64,000 bases of DNA, taken from Aquiflexum gelatinilyticum. GTDB taxonomy: Bacteria; Bacteroidota; Bacteroidia; Cytophagales; Cyclobacteriaceae. A program made the translations under genes and the position numbers. A model generated the notes under the pieces. The model was not told the origin of the DNA, searched no databases, and saw only the letters and a list, made by a program, of their open reading frames with translations. The stretch is from the NCBI RefSeq assembly GCF_024741135.1, contig NZ_JANSUY010000002.1, forward strand, positions 186,001-250,000, read 5' to 3'. The first letter of the stretch is position 1, and every line of letters begins with the position of its first letter. This document shows, piece by piece, positions 25,118-33,496 of the stretch.

Positions 25118-25990
25118 TTAAAGATAAATTTTCTTTTCAGGGATTACTTCCCTAACGCCACCAATCGGATTATCCACATCTCCAGCATATCGGGGAATAA
25201 GGTGAATATGAACATGGTCAACAGTCTGTCCTGCCGATTTGCCGATATTTATCCCTATATTAAATCCATCGGGATCATTCTTTTTTTGGACAATTTCTTT
25301 TACATAATTAAGCATAAAAAAACAGGCAGATTGTTCCCGAAAGCTCAAATCAAAATAGTTATCCACATGTCTTTTTGGAATAATTAAAGCGTGTCCATTT
25401 GAAACAGGAAATTTGTCATAAATGGAAAACGCTGTCGCTGATTCGGCTAAAAGTATACTATCTGAAGATGGATTACAAAATGGGCAAGAATCCTCTAATT
25501 GGTCTATTAACCTTATATTAAACGGCTTATACTCATAAATTTCGCAGTTTTCATTTCTGAAGATGGAGAAAAAAGGAAGGATCACGTTGCATTGATAGGT
25601 TGGTTTTTGATGGATTTTATGTGTTCTGAAACCTTCAAAAGTGATGTCCCTTCTAACAGCAAAATAGGCTTTTCCGGTAGGTTTTAACAGTTGTGAAATT
25701 TCCATCAGTACTCTTGTTTGTTCTTCCTGCATCAGGACATTGAGTACATAAAGACAGATAATGGTATCGAATTGCTTTTGTGGATAACTTGGAAAATAAT
25801 GCCTGTCATATCCGACAATATCAATCCCCTCTTCCTTCAAAACCTCCACATCCTTCCCAAAACCACATCCAAAGTCCAAGACCTCTCCCATTAACAATCC
25901 CTTGTTCAAAACATGCCTTGCAGGAAAAGAAATTGAATCCCGTTCTTTGGCGGTGAGGTGGTTATAGGAGTTTAATTTTTTGGATTCCAT
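25118..25990 (-). CDS. methyltransferase-HIT domain fusion protein
   Basis: 290 residues with two clear domains. Residues 1-150 are a SAM-dependent methyltransferase: motif I DFGCGFGKD (39-47), an acidic GYD after beta-2, and DTIICLYVLNVL. Residues 165-290 are a HIT domain: a CPFC pair (169-172), ALIIPKRHVDNYFDL, and the histidine triad HVHIHLIPR (His259, 261, 263). HIT proteins hydrolyse or transfer nucleotides. The gene overlaps the HNH gene by 19 bases, so the two are translated together. The fusion suggests modification plus nucleotide-linked chemistry on one substrate, which is inference. Confidence 0.88.
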   Translation of the reverse strand: MESKKLNSYNHLTAKERDSISFPARHVLNKGLLMGEVLDFGCGFGKDVEVLKEEGIDIVGYDRHYFPSYPQKQFDTIICLYVLNVLMQEEQTRVLMEISQLLKPTGKAYFAVRRDITFEGFRTHKIHQKPTYQCNVILPFFSIFRNENCEIYEYKPFNIRLIDQLEDSCPFCNPSSDSILLAESATAFSIYDKFPVSNGHALIIPKRHVDNYFDLSFREQSACFFMLNYVKEIVQKKNDPDGFNIGINIGKSAGQTVDHVHIHLIPRYAGDVDNPIGGVREVIPEKKIYL

Positions 25991-27090
25991 TCTTCAAAAC
26001 CTCTTGTTGAAATTAAATATTGGCAAGTCTCCTTAAGTTTTTCTATCGCCGGTTTCTGCCAATTATCAAAAGTAGAGTTTCCCAAAAGAGTAATTCTCAT
26101 TTCTTTTTCAAATCTCTCTGGCAAACTTTTTTGAATCAATTCCCAATAATGAAGAATTAAATCTCTCCTATCTTCAATCAATTGAGTTGAAGGAATCTTA
26201 TCTCTTTTTGAATTATTGATTTTTTGACTTGAAGGAAGGAGATTCCATAAATCGTTGTTTTTCCATACTGAAAAGGGAATTAAATGGTCGATATCATATG
26301 AATCAATAGAATGGCCAGTCCAAACGCATTGGACTTTACCATCTTTATTCAATATAGATTGATATATTTTTTTTGATTCCCTGATATCTCTTTCTGTAAT
26401 TGGGCTTATTAATACATCATGAAGAACCTTTTCAAAAGGTAAAATATTCTTGGAAGCATTAACTGAAAATTCTGCCCATTTAAACAGAATAGAATCTTGT
26501 CCACTTAGAAAGCTTCCTAAAATCTGAAATGCGTCATGATACTCAATAGGGATGGAAAATTCCCCAAAATTTGAAATCAAATAGGATAAATCGATTTTAA
26601 TAGGATTTTGAATCCTTAAACCAGGATGATATTGGAAAATGGAATAATAATCAGGGTTAATTGAACGACCAATATATTTCATCGGATTTGAGGTAATTGT
26701 ATCCTTTAACTTCTTAAGAAGTTTTAAGAAATTCTCATGTTGATCCCTAGGAATTCCATTTTTCCTAAGGTCATTGTAAAATACCGAAAAACCTCCTTTG
26801 TCATTGTAATCAGCAATAATCTCTTTGAAAAGGGTTTCAAAAGCTAGTTTTGTTTCCCCATGAATTTGGGGGATGAATGATTTGGATGCTAAAATTGGAT
26901 AATAAAAAAGCAGCCATTTTTCGATCAACAGACCTAGAGGAATATAAATCCTTGATTCTTTTTGAACGATAAATGGAGAGTTTTCAAGAATAACATCTAT
27001 TGTACCTCTTAACAAGGCGAACTTATAAGTTGAGACTTTACTGTCTCTCTCAATAATTTTATTGATGTTTGAAAATATTTCACTTCTCAC
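25972..27090 (-). CDS. HNH endonuclease domain protein
   Basis: 372 residues from a GTG at 27090; no in-frame ATG lies near the start. The first 250 residues are helical and of unknown family. The C-terminal part has an HNH-like motif: CVWTG, then DIDHLIPFS (His269), NLLPSSQKINNSK (Asn283, Asn292/293). Only one Cys of a possible zinc knuckle is present. It is AT-rich compared with the sulfatase gene upstream. It is the first gene of a tight pair with the methyltransferase-HIT gene. A nuclease beside a methyltransferase fits restriction-like defence or RNA/DNA processing, but neither is shown. Confidence 0.82.
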   Translation of the reverse strand: MRSEIFSNINKIIERDSKVSTYKFALLRGTIDVILENSPFIVQKESRIYIPLGLLIEKWLLFYYPILASKSFIPQIHGETKLAFETLFKEIIADYNDKGGFSVFYNDLRKNGIPRDQHENFLKLLKKLKDTITSNPMKYIGRSINPDYYSIFQYHPGLRIQNPIKIDLSYLISNFGEFSIPIEYHDAFQILGSFLSGQDSILFKWAEFSVNASKNILPFEKVLHDVLISPITERDIRESKKIYQSILNKDGKVQCVWTGHSIDSYDIDHLIPFSVWKNNDLWNLLPSSQKINNSKRDKIPSTQLIEDRRDLILHYWELIQKSLPERFEKEMRITLLGNSTFDNWQKPAIEKLKETCQYLISTRGFEEWNPKN

Positions 27091-27176
27091 ATATAATGAT
27101 TTAAAAGTTTAAGTGAAAAATAGTAAAATCTTTTTTCTAATGGAAAAATTATTAAAGTAATTAACTAAAACAAGTC

Positions 27177-28697
27177 TCACTCCTCCAAACACCCAATCCC
27201 CTCCTTACTATACTTTCCAAAAGGAGGAAGGATGCGGTAGGCTTCGATGCGTTGTTGGATGGGGGCGTCTTCCATTTGGTAATTTGGGGTGTAGCGGAGT
27301 TGGTCCCAATAAGTGGACTTTGGGTCGGTGGCCCTGAGGTCGCCGGTTTCGGTCATCCAAGACAATAGTTGGGTTTTCAGCTGTTCTTTGGCTGCCTGAA
27401 ATTCAGGTTGGGCAGCGAGGTTGTTTAATTGATAAGGATCATTTACTACATCATACAGTTCCTCTTCAGGCCTTAGTCCAAAGGACAGGGCAAAGTAATC
27501 CGGTTGGCTGGATTTGGCTTTTCCTTCCTGATTCATGATCAGAAACTTCGTGATGGAATGGTCCACATCTCCATATTGGCCGACAGATTGGTGGACGGTC
27601 GGGTCTCCGGCAGGATTGCGCTCGGGAATGGGGTTCCAGATATAGAGGTATTGGTGGTTTCTGACTGCCCGCATGGGATAACTGAGGTTTCCTTTGCGGA
27701 CATTGGCATGCCGCTCGCGCTCGAGGAATACCTGATCCCGGTTTTGTTTTTTGCCTTCCAATAGGGCCCAAAGAGACTGTCCACTCATGTCAGGGACCTC
27801 CTGACCTGCCGCCTCGATAAAGCTCGGGGCAAAGTCCACAAAATTTACAAAATCGTCAATGACAGTTCCGCCTTTGGCTTTTTCAGGCCAACGGATGGCC
27901 AAAGGCATACGGGTTCCAAGGTCATAGAGGTTGGCTTTGGCCCGTGGAAAAGGCATGCCGTTGTCACTTGTCATCACGATGATGGTATTGTCGAGTTCGC
28001 CGATTTCCTCCAGCTGTCGGATGAGTTGTCCACATTCCCTGTCAAATCGCTCTATCTCAAAATAATAGTCAAGGATATCATTCCGTACACAGTCGTTGTC
28101 AGGAAAAAATCCGGGGACGATGACATCAGACAGCTTCATGCCGCTTTGAATTCCGGTGTTGGGTTCATACTCCCGGTGCGGATCGCTGCTGCCAAACCAA
28201 AAGGTAAAAGGTTGGTCTTTGGGTCTTTGGTCCAAAAAGGTCTTGAAATCTTCGAATTGCTTTCCGGCAGGATTGTGGGCAAGTCCTGAGACTGCAAACT
28301 CTCCCGGTCCCCAACCTTTGCGCGTGGAACCTGTGAAGTAACCGGCTTGTTCGAGGATGCTGACATAGGTGGGATACTGGGCGGGAAATTCTGACCATAG
28401 ATTTCCCCCGGCTTCGTTTTGGTGTGGATATCTTCCAAGCAAAATCGAGGCGCGCGAAGGTGAACAGGATGGGGAGGCGGTATAGGCATTGGTAAACAAA
28501 GCGCCTTCTTTGGCAAGTCTATCGAAATTCGGAGTCTGGACCACCCGATCACCATAGACGCCGGCATGTGGATAAGACCAATCATCCGCTATCAAAAAGA
28601 GGATGTTTGGAGGCTTTGGAGAGGCCTTTTCCAATTCTTTCTTTCCACACGAAAAAAGGAGGATCAAGGAGAAAAAGAGGAGTTGGAAAGATTTCAT
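27177..28697 (-). CDS. sulfatase lipoprotein (heparan N-sulfatase-like)
   Basis: 506 residues. The signal peptide ends LLFSC, marking a lipoprotein. The sulfatase core begins NILFLIADDWS with the metal-binding Asp38/Asp39. The formylglycine motif CSPSR is at Cys78 (SPSCSPSRASILLGRYPH), so it needs an anaerobic- or FGE-type maturase. MTSDNGMPFPRAK provides the second metal site. The sequence resembles the N-sulfoglucosamine sulfohydrolase group. No SusC/SusD or glycoside hydrolase gene is nearby, so its carbohydrate target is unknown. It lies 71 bases after cydB on the same strand, probably with its own promoter. Confidence 0.9.
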   Translation of the reverse strand: MKSFQLLFFSLILLFSCGKKELEKASPKPPNILFLIADDWSYPHAGVYGDRVVQTPNFDRLAKEGALFTNAYTASPSCSPSRASILLGRYPHQNEAGGNLWSEFPAQYPTYVSILEQAGYFTGSTRKGWGPGEFAVSGLAHNPAGKQFEDFKTFLDQRPKDQPFTFWFGSSDPHREYEPNTGIQSGMKLSDVIVPGFFPDNDCVRNDILDYYFEIERFDRECGQLIRQLEEIGELDNTIIVMTSDNGMPFPRAKANLYDLGTRMPLAIRWPEKAKGGTVIDDFVNFVDFAPSFIEAAGQEVPDMSGQSLWALLEGKKQNRDQVFLERERHANVRKGNLSYPMRAVRNHQYLYIWNPIPERNPAGDPTVHQSVGQYGDVDHSITKFLIMNQEGKAKSSQPDYFALSFGLRPEEELYDVVNDPYQLNNLAAQPEFQAAKEQLKTQLLSWMTETGDLRATDPKSTYWDQLRYTPNYQMEDAPIQQRIEAYRILPPFGKYSKEGIGCLEE

Positions 28698-28768
28698 ATA
28701 TGAGGCTTTTGGTTTTTCCTTAACAGTGTCAGGTACCTAATTTAAATGTAAATCATGATTGTAATAAA

Positions 28769-29788
28769 TCACTTTTTTGCCAAAGGCTGAAAGGGCTTCT
28801 TCTGAAAGCTATAGATGAGGTAAAACAAAGAAGGAAGGATAAAAACACTTCCTACAAGGAGGGCAATGCCTAGGCTGTTCATGGTGGCAGGACCTGCGGC
28901 AGCGTCTTTCAGGATCAGAACACTGTTTTTGAAAACCATAAATGCAGGATGAATACTGTAAAACAGGGCAAAGAGGATCATACTAACCTGAAAACCTACC
29001 AGGATCCTTGCCCTCATGTGAAAATTTTCCCTCAAATACTTCCATGTCAATGGAAGGGAAATACTAGCCAAGACCAATGCTAAAATCGTGATGGGATGAT
29101 CCAACATGCCTGCCAACAATGGAATGCCCTCCAAGGTGGCAGCCAAAAAAACCAAAGCCCCGGCAACCACTGTCAGGACATTCATTCTGATGGCTTTTTT
29201 TCTGAACAGCATTTGGTCTTCGTGAGTTTGGGCTTCACCAATCAAAAAGACAGCAGCCAAATACCCGCAAATAGCCACAGTAAACAAGCCTACACTGATC
29301 GGGAAAAAGGCCAACCATGGAAACAAGTAGGCCTCAGGGAAAGAAGCTGCCTCTAAGTCTATTCTTCCCGAGATGATCGTCCCTGCCAGGATGCCTAGAA
29401 AGAGCGGACTGAGGAAAGAAGAATAAACAAAAATAAGGTTATACAAGGGCTGAAATTTTCCCTGATCCGGATCATAATGCCTGAAAATAAAGGCTGTTCC
29501 CCGGGCAATTATGCCGAGCAACAGCAAGGAAACAGGGATATGGAGGAAAATGGAAACAGTCGAGTAAACTTTTGGAAAGCCCACAAAAAGGATGACGATG
29601 GTGATGATGAGCCACATGTGGTTTGCTTCCCAAATGGGACCGATCGCCTGATAAGTAAGCAGCCTTGTGCGGTCTTTTTTGGCATCTGAGGTAAAAAACT
29701 CGATGATGCCTGCACCAAAATCCGCCCCTCCGAAAAGCAGGTACATCAATAATGACAGGTACAAAAAAGCAATGATGATATCTACCAT
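28769..29788 (-). CDS. cydB: cytochrome bd-type quinol oxidase subunit II
   Basis: 339 residues with about eight to nine membrane helices. The typical CydB opening (LLMYLLFGGADFGAGIIEFF) is present, followed by AIGPIWEANHMWLIITIVILFVGFPKVYS. With CydA it forms a quinol oxidase reducing oxygen to water at low oxygen. The start is 4 bases after the cydA stop, so the two are one operon. Confidence 0.95.
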   Translation of the reverse strand: MVDIIIAFLYLSLLMYLLFGGADFGAGIIEFFTSDAKKDRTRLLTYQAIGPIWEANHMWLIITIVILFVGFPKVYSTVSIFLHIPVSLLLLGIIARGTAFIFRHYDPDQGKFQPLYNLIFVYSSFLSPLFLGILAGTIISGRIDLEAASFPEAYLFPWLAFFPISVGLFTVAICGYLAAVFLIGEAQTHEDQMLFRKKAIRMNVLTVVAGALVFLAATLEGIPLLAGMLDHPITILALVLASISLPLTWKYLRENFHMRARILVGFQVSMILFALFYSIHPAFMVFKNSVLILKDAAAGPATMNSLGIALLVGSVFILPSLFYLIYSFQKKPFQPLAKK

Positions 29789-29792
29789 GGGA

Positions 29793-31118
29793 TCAGGACG
29801 TTTTGGGTGAAAGTTGCTCCGTTTCCTTATCCAAAGCCTTTACCTGCTTTGCCAGCAACGCGCCTACGATCAGGGATAATGACAAGTACACTGCCACATA
29901 AAGCCAGAATGAATACACGATTCCCGGCATTGGGGTCACCGCATCAGCTGTCCGCATGATACCATACAGGATCCAGGGCTGCCTGCCTACCTCAGTCACT
30001 ACCCAACCTGCCTCCACGGCAATAAACCCCAAAGGGCTCAATAGGGCTAGCAAAGCTAAAAACCAGGGGGCATGTAAATAGGGGGCTTTTTTCCACAGCC
30101 CAAACAACCAAATCAATCCAACCAGCATCAGCAACATGCCGATGCCTACCATGATCTGAAATCCATAGTGGGTGATAGCCACCGGTGGATGTTCATCTTG
30201 GGGGATATCCTCAAGCCCCTTGACCTCTGTGACAAAGTCACCATGGATCAGGTAACTCAACCCACCCGGGATTTTGATGGCATAATTTACGGTTTGGGTA
30301 GCTTCGTCCGGAATTCCTCCGATGATCAAAGCCGCTCTTTCTTCGGTGTGAAAATGCGCTTCCATTGCCGCAAGCTTTGCCGGCTGCCGATGGGCTACAT
30401 CTTTGGCAGCATGGTGCCCGCTCAGCGGCATCAGAATGGCGGCTACAGCGCCGATAGTCAGGGAAATCCTGAGGGCAGGGATGTGGATATCTTTGGATTT
30501 TCCCTTCCTGATCATCCAGGCATGGATCCCACCTACGGCAAAGCCTGTTGCGACAAATGCTGCCAGCGTCATGTGCAAAGCCTGACTGAACCAGGCTTCA
30601 TTAAACATCGCGGCGATCGGGTCAATATTGGTATAAACCCCATCGATGATATCAAATCCTGTAGGTGCATTCATCCAGGCATTGGCTGCAACGACCAATA
30701 TGCCTGAGGCCAAGCCGCTGACCCCTACTACTACTCCGGTAAACCAATGGAACCAAGGGTGGAATTTTCCCCAACCATAAAGGAAAAAGCCCAATGCTAT
30801 GGCTTCGATAAAAAAGGCCGTTCCTTCCAAGGAAAATGGCATTCCAAAAATCGGTCCTGCCTCTTCCATGAATTTGGGCCAAAGCAGACCAAGTTCAAAA
30901 GAGAGCATCGTTCCTGAAACTGCACCTGTAACAAAAAAGATTGCCACGCCTTTGCTCCATGCGACGGTCAGTTTCTTGTAGGCTTCCTTTCCGGTTTTGA
31001 GATAGATGTAATGGGAAATAGCCATAAAAAACGGCATGATCATTCCAATACAGGCAAAAATGATGTGAAAGCCCAGAGATAAGGCCATCTGAGACCTTGC
31101 AGCTAAAAGATCATCCAT
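29793..31118 (-). CDS. cydA: cytochrome bd-type quinol oxidase subunit I (short form)
   Basis: 441 residues, shorter than E. coli CydA (522), which fits the short-Q-loop, CioA-like type. The haem-ligand His near residue 18 (LSLGFHIIFACIG) and the conserved GRQPWILYG segment near the C-terminus are present, as is ATGFAVGG in the helix core. It is the first gene of cydAB. The upstream 470 bases contain no gene and should hold the promoter; no operator was recognised. Confidence 0.95.
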   Translation of the reverse strand: MDDLLAARSQMALSLGFHIIFACIGMIMPFFMAISHYIYLKTGKEAYKKLTVAWSKGVAIFFVTGAVSGTMLSFELGLLWPKFMEEAGPIFGMPFSLEGTAFFIEAIALGFFLYGWGKFHPWFHWFTGVVVGVSGLASGILVVAANAWMNAPTGFDIIDGVYTNIDPIAAMFNEAWFSQALHMTLAAFVATGFAVGGIHAWMIRKGKSKDIHIPALRISLTIGAVAAILMPLSGHHAAKDVAHRQPAKLAAMEAHFHTEERAALIIGGIPDEATQTVNYAIKIPGGLSYLIHGDFVTEVKGLEDIPQDEHPPVAITHYGFQIMVGIGMLLMLVGLIWLFGLWKKAPYLHAPWFLALLALLSPLGFIAVEAGWVVTEVGRQPWILYGIMRTADAVTPMPGIVYSFWLYVAVYLSLSLIVGALLAKQVKALDKETEQLSPKTS

Positions 31119-31585
31119 TTGGGAGGAGGTTTTGGTAAACAGGATGGCTAAGTAATTTACATTAGCAGTTTAAAAGTAGGGTATTTTTTTGAATGAAACC
31201 AGGTGGGGAGTGGGTAAAAGGTTGGAAGTTTGAGGTCGGGAAGGATGGAAGAATGATGTTTGGGAGTTGGGGTGAGTAGGAAGCTCTGGGATGCCGGTCA
31301 ATGAACGGAAAGCAATAGCATAAACAGTAATTTTGGGATGGCATTATTCCCTTTCTCTTTGATCCATTCTGTCAATCTCTTTCTGTACTTCGGCGATTAA
31401 TTGTTGCTCTGTGCGGAGGTATAATTGGTATTTGATAAGTAATGATGGTGCGCTCAAAATCTTTCTCGCAATTAGCAGCTACCTGTCTTTAAATTCATCC
31501 TATTCAAAAATTGAGGCTTTGATAGTCAGATTCCAAGGGAAAAATCCGAAATTGATGTTTGCATTTATTTACAACCCAAAAGACC
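31119..31585. other. 467-bp interval between divergent cydA and an SMP-30-like gene
   Basis: This interval holds both divergent promoters. The part 31195-31290 is G-rich on the plus strand. On the minus strand, 31344-31482 reads as about 45 codons ending EVQKEIDRMDQRERE, a coding-like tail with no start, perhaps a gene remnant. Confidence 0.45.
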
Positions 31586-32590
31586 ATGAAATATTCCATC
31601 GTATTTTCGTTTTTTATTTTGATTGCCATTTCCTGCACCCAACCCAAAAACACCATGAAAGCAAACAGTTCGATAGAAATTCTAGATGAGGCAGCGTTGA
31701 GTTTGATAAATCCTGATGCACAGATCGAAGTCATTTCTCAGGGCTATGCCTGGACTGAAGGGCCACTTTGGCTGGAAAAAGAACAGAAGTTGTTGTTTTC
31801 GGATATTCCCAACAACTCCATATTTCAGATTGATGCAAAGGGTGAAACAAGTCTTTATCTGAAACCTTCGGGCTATACAGGAGATGCTGCCCGTGGCGGA
31901 GAGACAGGTTCCAATGCCCTGATTTTGGATCCGCAGGGGAATTTGGTGCTCTGCCAACATGGAGACCGCAGGATGGCAAAGATGAATGCGCCTTTGGATC
32001 AGCCCAAAGCAGATTTTGTCAGCATTGTGGATAACTATCAAGGAAAGCGCCTCAACAGCCCCAACGATGCCATCTATGACAAGGCGGGAAATTTGTATTT
32101 CACCGACCCACCTTATGGCTTGGAGTTCAATGTGGATGACCCGGCGAAGGAATTGGATTTTCAGGGAATCTATTGCCTCAAGACTGATGGGGAACTATTG
32201 CTTGTGGATTCCATCTCTAGACCCAACGGCATCACTTTTTCCCCTGACCAAAGCAAATTGATTGTCGCCAACTCCGATCCTGAACATGCGGTGTGGTACC
32301 AATATGACATTGTGACCCCGGGTGTGGTGGAAAATAAAAAGTTGTTTTTTGAGGCAACATCATATGTAGGAAAAGAAGGCTACAACGGACTTCCTGACGG
32401 GATGAAAATGCACAGTTCCGGAAATCTGTTTGCAACAGGACCGGGAGGTGTTTGGCTTTTTGATGAAAACGGGAAGGCTTTGGCTAGGATTGCGACTGGG
32501 GAAGCTACCTCTAATTGTGCTTTCTCTTCGGATGAAAAGACGCTTTATATTACGGCGGATAATTATGTGTTGAAAATGGGGTTGAAGTGA
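31586..32590 (+). CDS. SMP-30/gluconolactonase-like lipoprotein
   Basis: 334 residues from the ATG at 31586 (MKYSIVFSFFILIAISC), with a lipobox Cys. A longer frame starts only at a TTG. The mature part is a six-bladed propeller: WTEGPLWLEKEQKLLFSDIPNN, LNSPNDAIYDKAGNLYFTDPPYG, and RPNGITFSPDQ carry the Glu, Asn and Asp metal-site positions of SMP-30 lactonases. It likely hydrolyses sugar lactones in the periplasm. A repeat-containing gap follows. Confidence 0.87.
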   Translation: MKYSIVFSFFILIAISCTQPKNTMKANSSIEILDEAALSLINPDAQIEVISQGYAWTEGPLWLEKEQKLLFSDIPNNSIFQIDAKGETSLYLKPSGYTGDAARGGETGSNALILDPQGNLVLCQHGDRRMAKMNAPLDQPKADFVSIVDNYQGKRLNSPNDAIYDKAGNLYFTDPPYGLEFNVDDPAKELDFQGIYCLKTDGELLLVDSISRPNGITFSPDQSKLIVANSDPEHAVWYQYDIVTPGVVENKKLFFEATSYVGKEGYNGLPDGMKMHSSGNLFATGPGGVWLFDENGKALARIATGEATSNCAFSSDEKTLYITADNYVLKMGLK

Positions 32591-32597
32591 TTCTTTT

Positions 32598-32700
32598 CCC
32601 ACAAAGACACTAAGGCACGGAGGGATCATAAATACCAATCACCCAGAGACGCAAGGCGCAAAATAAGAGAGAATGTGTCCCGCGAAGGCGCAAAGAAAAA
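32598..32700. repeat. inverted copy of the CTTTGCG dispersed repeat
   Basis: CCCACAAAGACACTAAGGCACGG and CCCGCGAAGGCGCAAAG are reverse-complement members of the family at 20529-21107 and 18751. No gene is present between 32591 and 32823. Confidence 0.65.
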
Positions 32701-32823
32701 TGTTTGAGGTGACTTAAAAGGTCAAGAAAATTTAAAGGCTCAAGAACTAGACCATCTACTTAATTAAGATAGGCTTAAACCTTCGACCGAAAAAAGACGT
32801 CTTTAAGTGATCTGTTTAAAGCC

Positions 32824-33369
32824 ATGAAAAGAATCTCTCAGCTTTTATTGTTCTTAATAGTTTCTTTACTATTTGTTTCCTGTTTTACGCCTAGAGCAAG
32901 CTACTCTAAAAAAGTTAGTGAACCTTCCAAGCCGATTAGCAATTTTCTAATCCTGTATTCTGTTCTTCATGATGATTTATTGGACTTGGGAGAACAAAAT
33001 TATAATACCTATCTCAATGGAAAATTCAACAATTTAGAAGATAAGGGTTTCCGTGACAATTTGGTAAATAAGTTTTTAGAATTAGGAAGGGGAACTGATT
33101 ATCGGGAAATTTTCGAGGATTTCCGTGCATATGATTTTTCGGAATTCAACATTCGATTACAAAATAAAGGGGTCGAGTTCATATTGCTTGTTACACAAAA
33201 AAGTTACGTGCATAATGAGGAACTTTCCGATGTCATCAAATATCAGGTTTACTTTTTTGAGTTGGGGAAGGAAGAACCTATTTGGGTTTCTTATGGCTTC
33301 ACTAATGTTTTTGCAGGAAAATTAGCCAAAGGAATTCTAGTTAAATTAAAAGAGGACAAGTTGCTTTGA
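32824..33369 (+). CDS. lipoprotein of unknown function
   Basis: 181 residues. A clear signal peptide ends in the lipobox LLFVSC, so it is exported and lipid-anchored. The rest alternates short strands and helices (NFLILYSVLHDDLLDL, VEFILLVTQKSYV, IKYQVYFFELG). No domain is recognised. It stands alone, with a weak terminator after it, and its AT-rich codons resemble accessory genes more than the housekeeping genes around it. Confidence 0.7.
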   Translation: MKRISQLLLFLIVSLLFVSCFTPRASYSKKVSEPSKPISNFLILYSVLHDDLLDLGEQNYNTYLNGKFNNLEDKGFRDNLVNKFLELGRGTDYREIFEDFRAYDFSEFNIRLQNKGVEFILLVTQKSYVHNEELSDVIKYQVYFFELGKEEPIWVSYGFTNVFAGKLAKGILVKLKEDKLL

Positions 33370-33403
33370 CCAATTTTTTTGTCCAAATAACAATACAAAA
33401 AAA

Positions 33404-33428
33404 AGCCCCCTTTCGGAGGCTAATTTTT
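33404..33428 (+). terminator. weak intrinsic terminator of the lipoprotein gene
   Basis: AGCCCCC / GGAGGCT forms a 7-bp stem with one mismatch and a short loop, followed by TAATTTTT. Confidence 0.45.
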
Positions 33429-33459
33429 CAATATTCTCGTCACTTGTATCTAAATAAGG

Positions 33460-33496
33460 GTAAAACCTTCGAGGTCAAAAAAGACCTCAAAGGTTA
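33460..33496 (-). terminator. hairpin at the 3' end of the S9 peptidase gene
   Basis: A 13-bp stem with one mismatch (33464-33476 with 33483-33495) surrounds a 6-base loop. On the minus strand it covers the peptidase stop and is followed by TTTT, so it works as a terminator for that gene. Confidence 0.65.

Noticed and set aside
31344-31482. Coding-like minus-strand tail ending EVQKEIDRMDQRERE
   Set aside because: No start codon in frame and about 45 codons only. Possibly a decayed gene; not enough to call.
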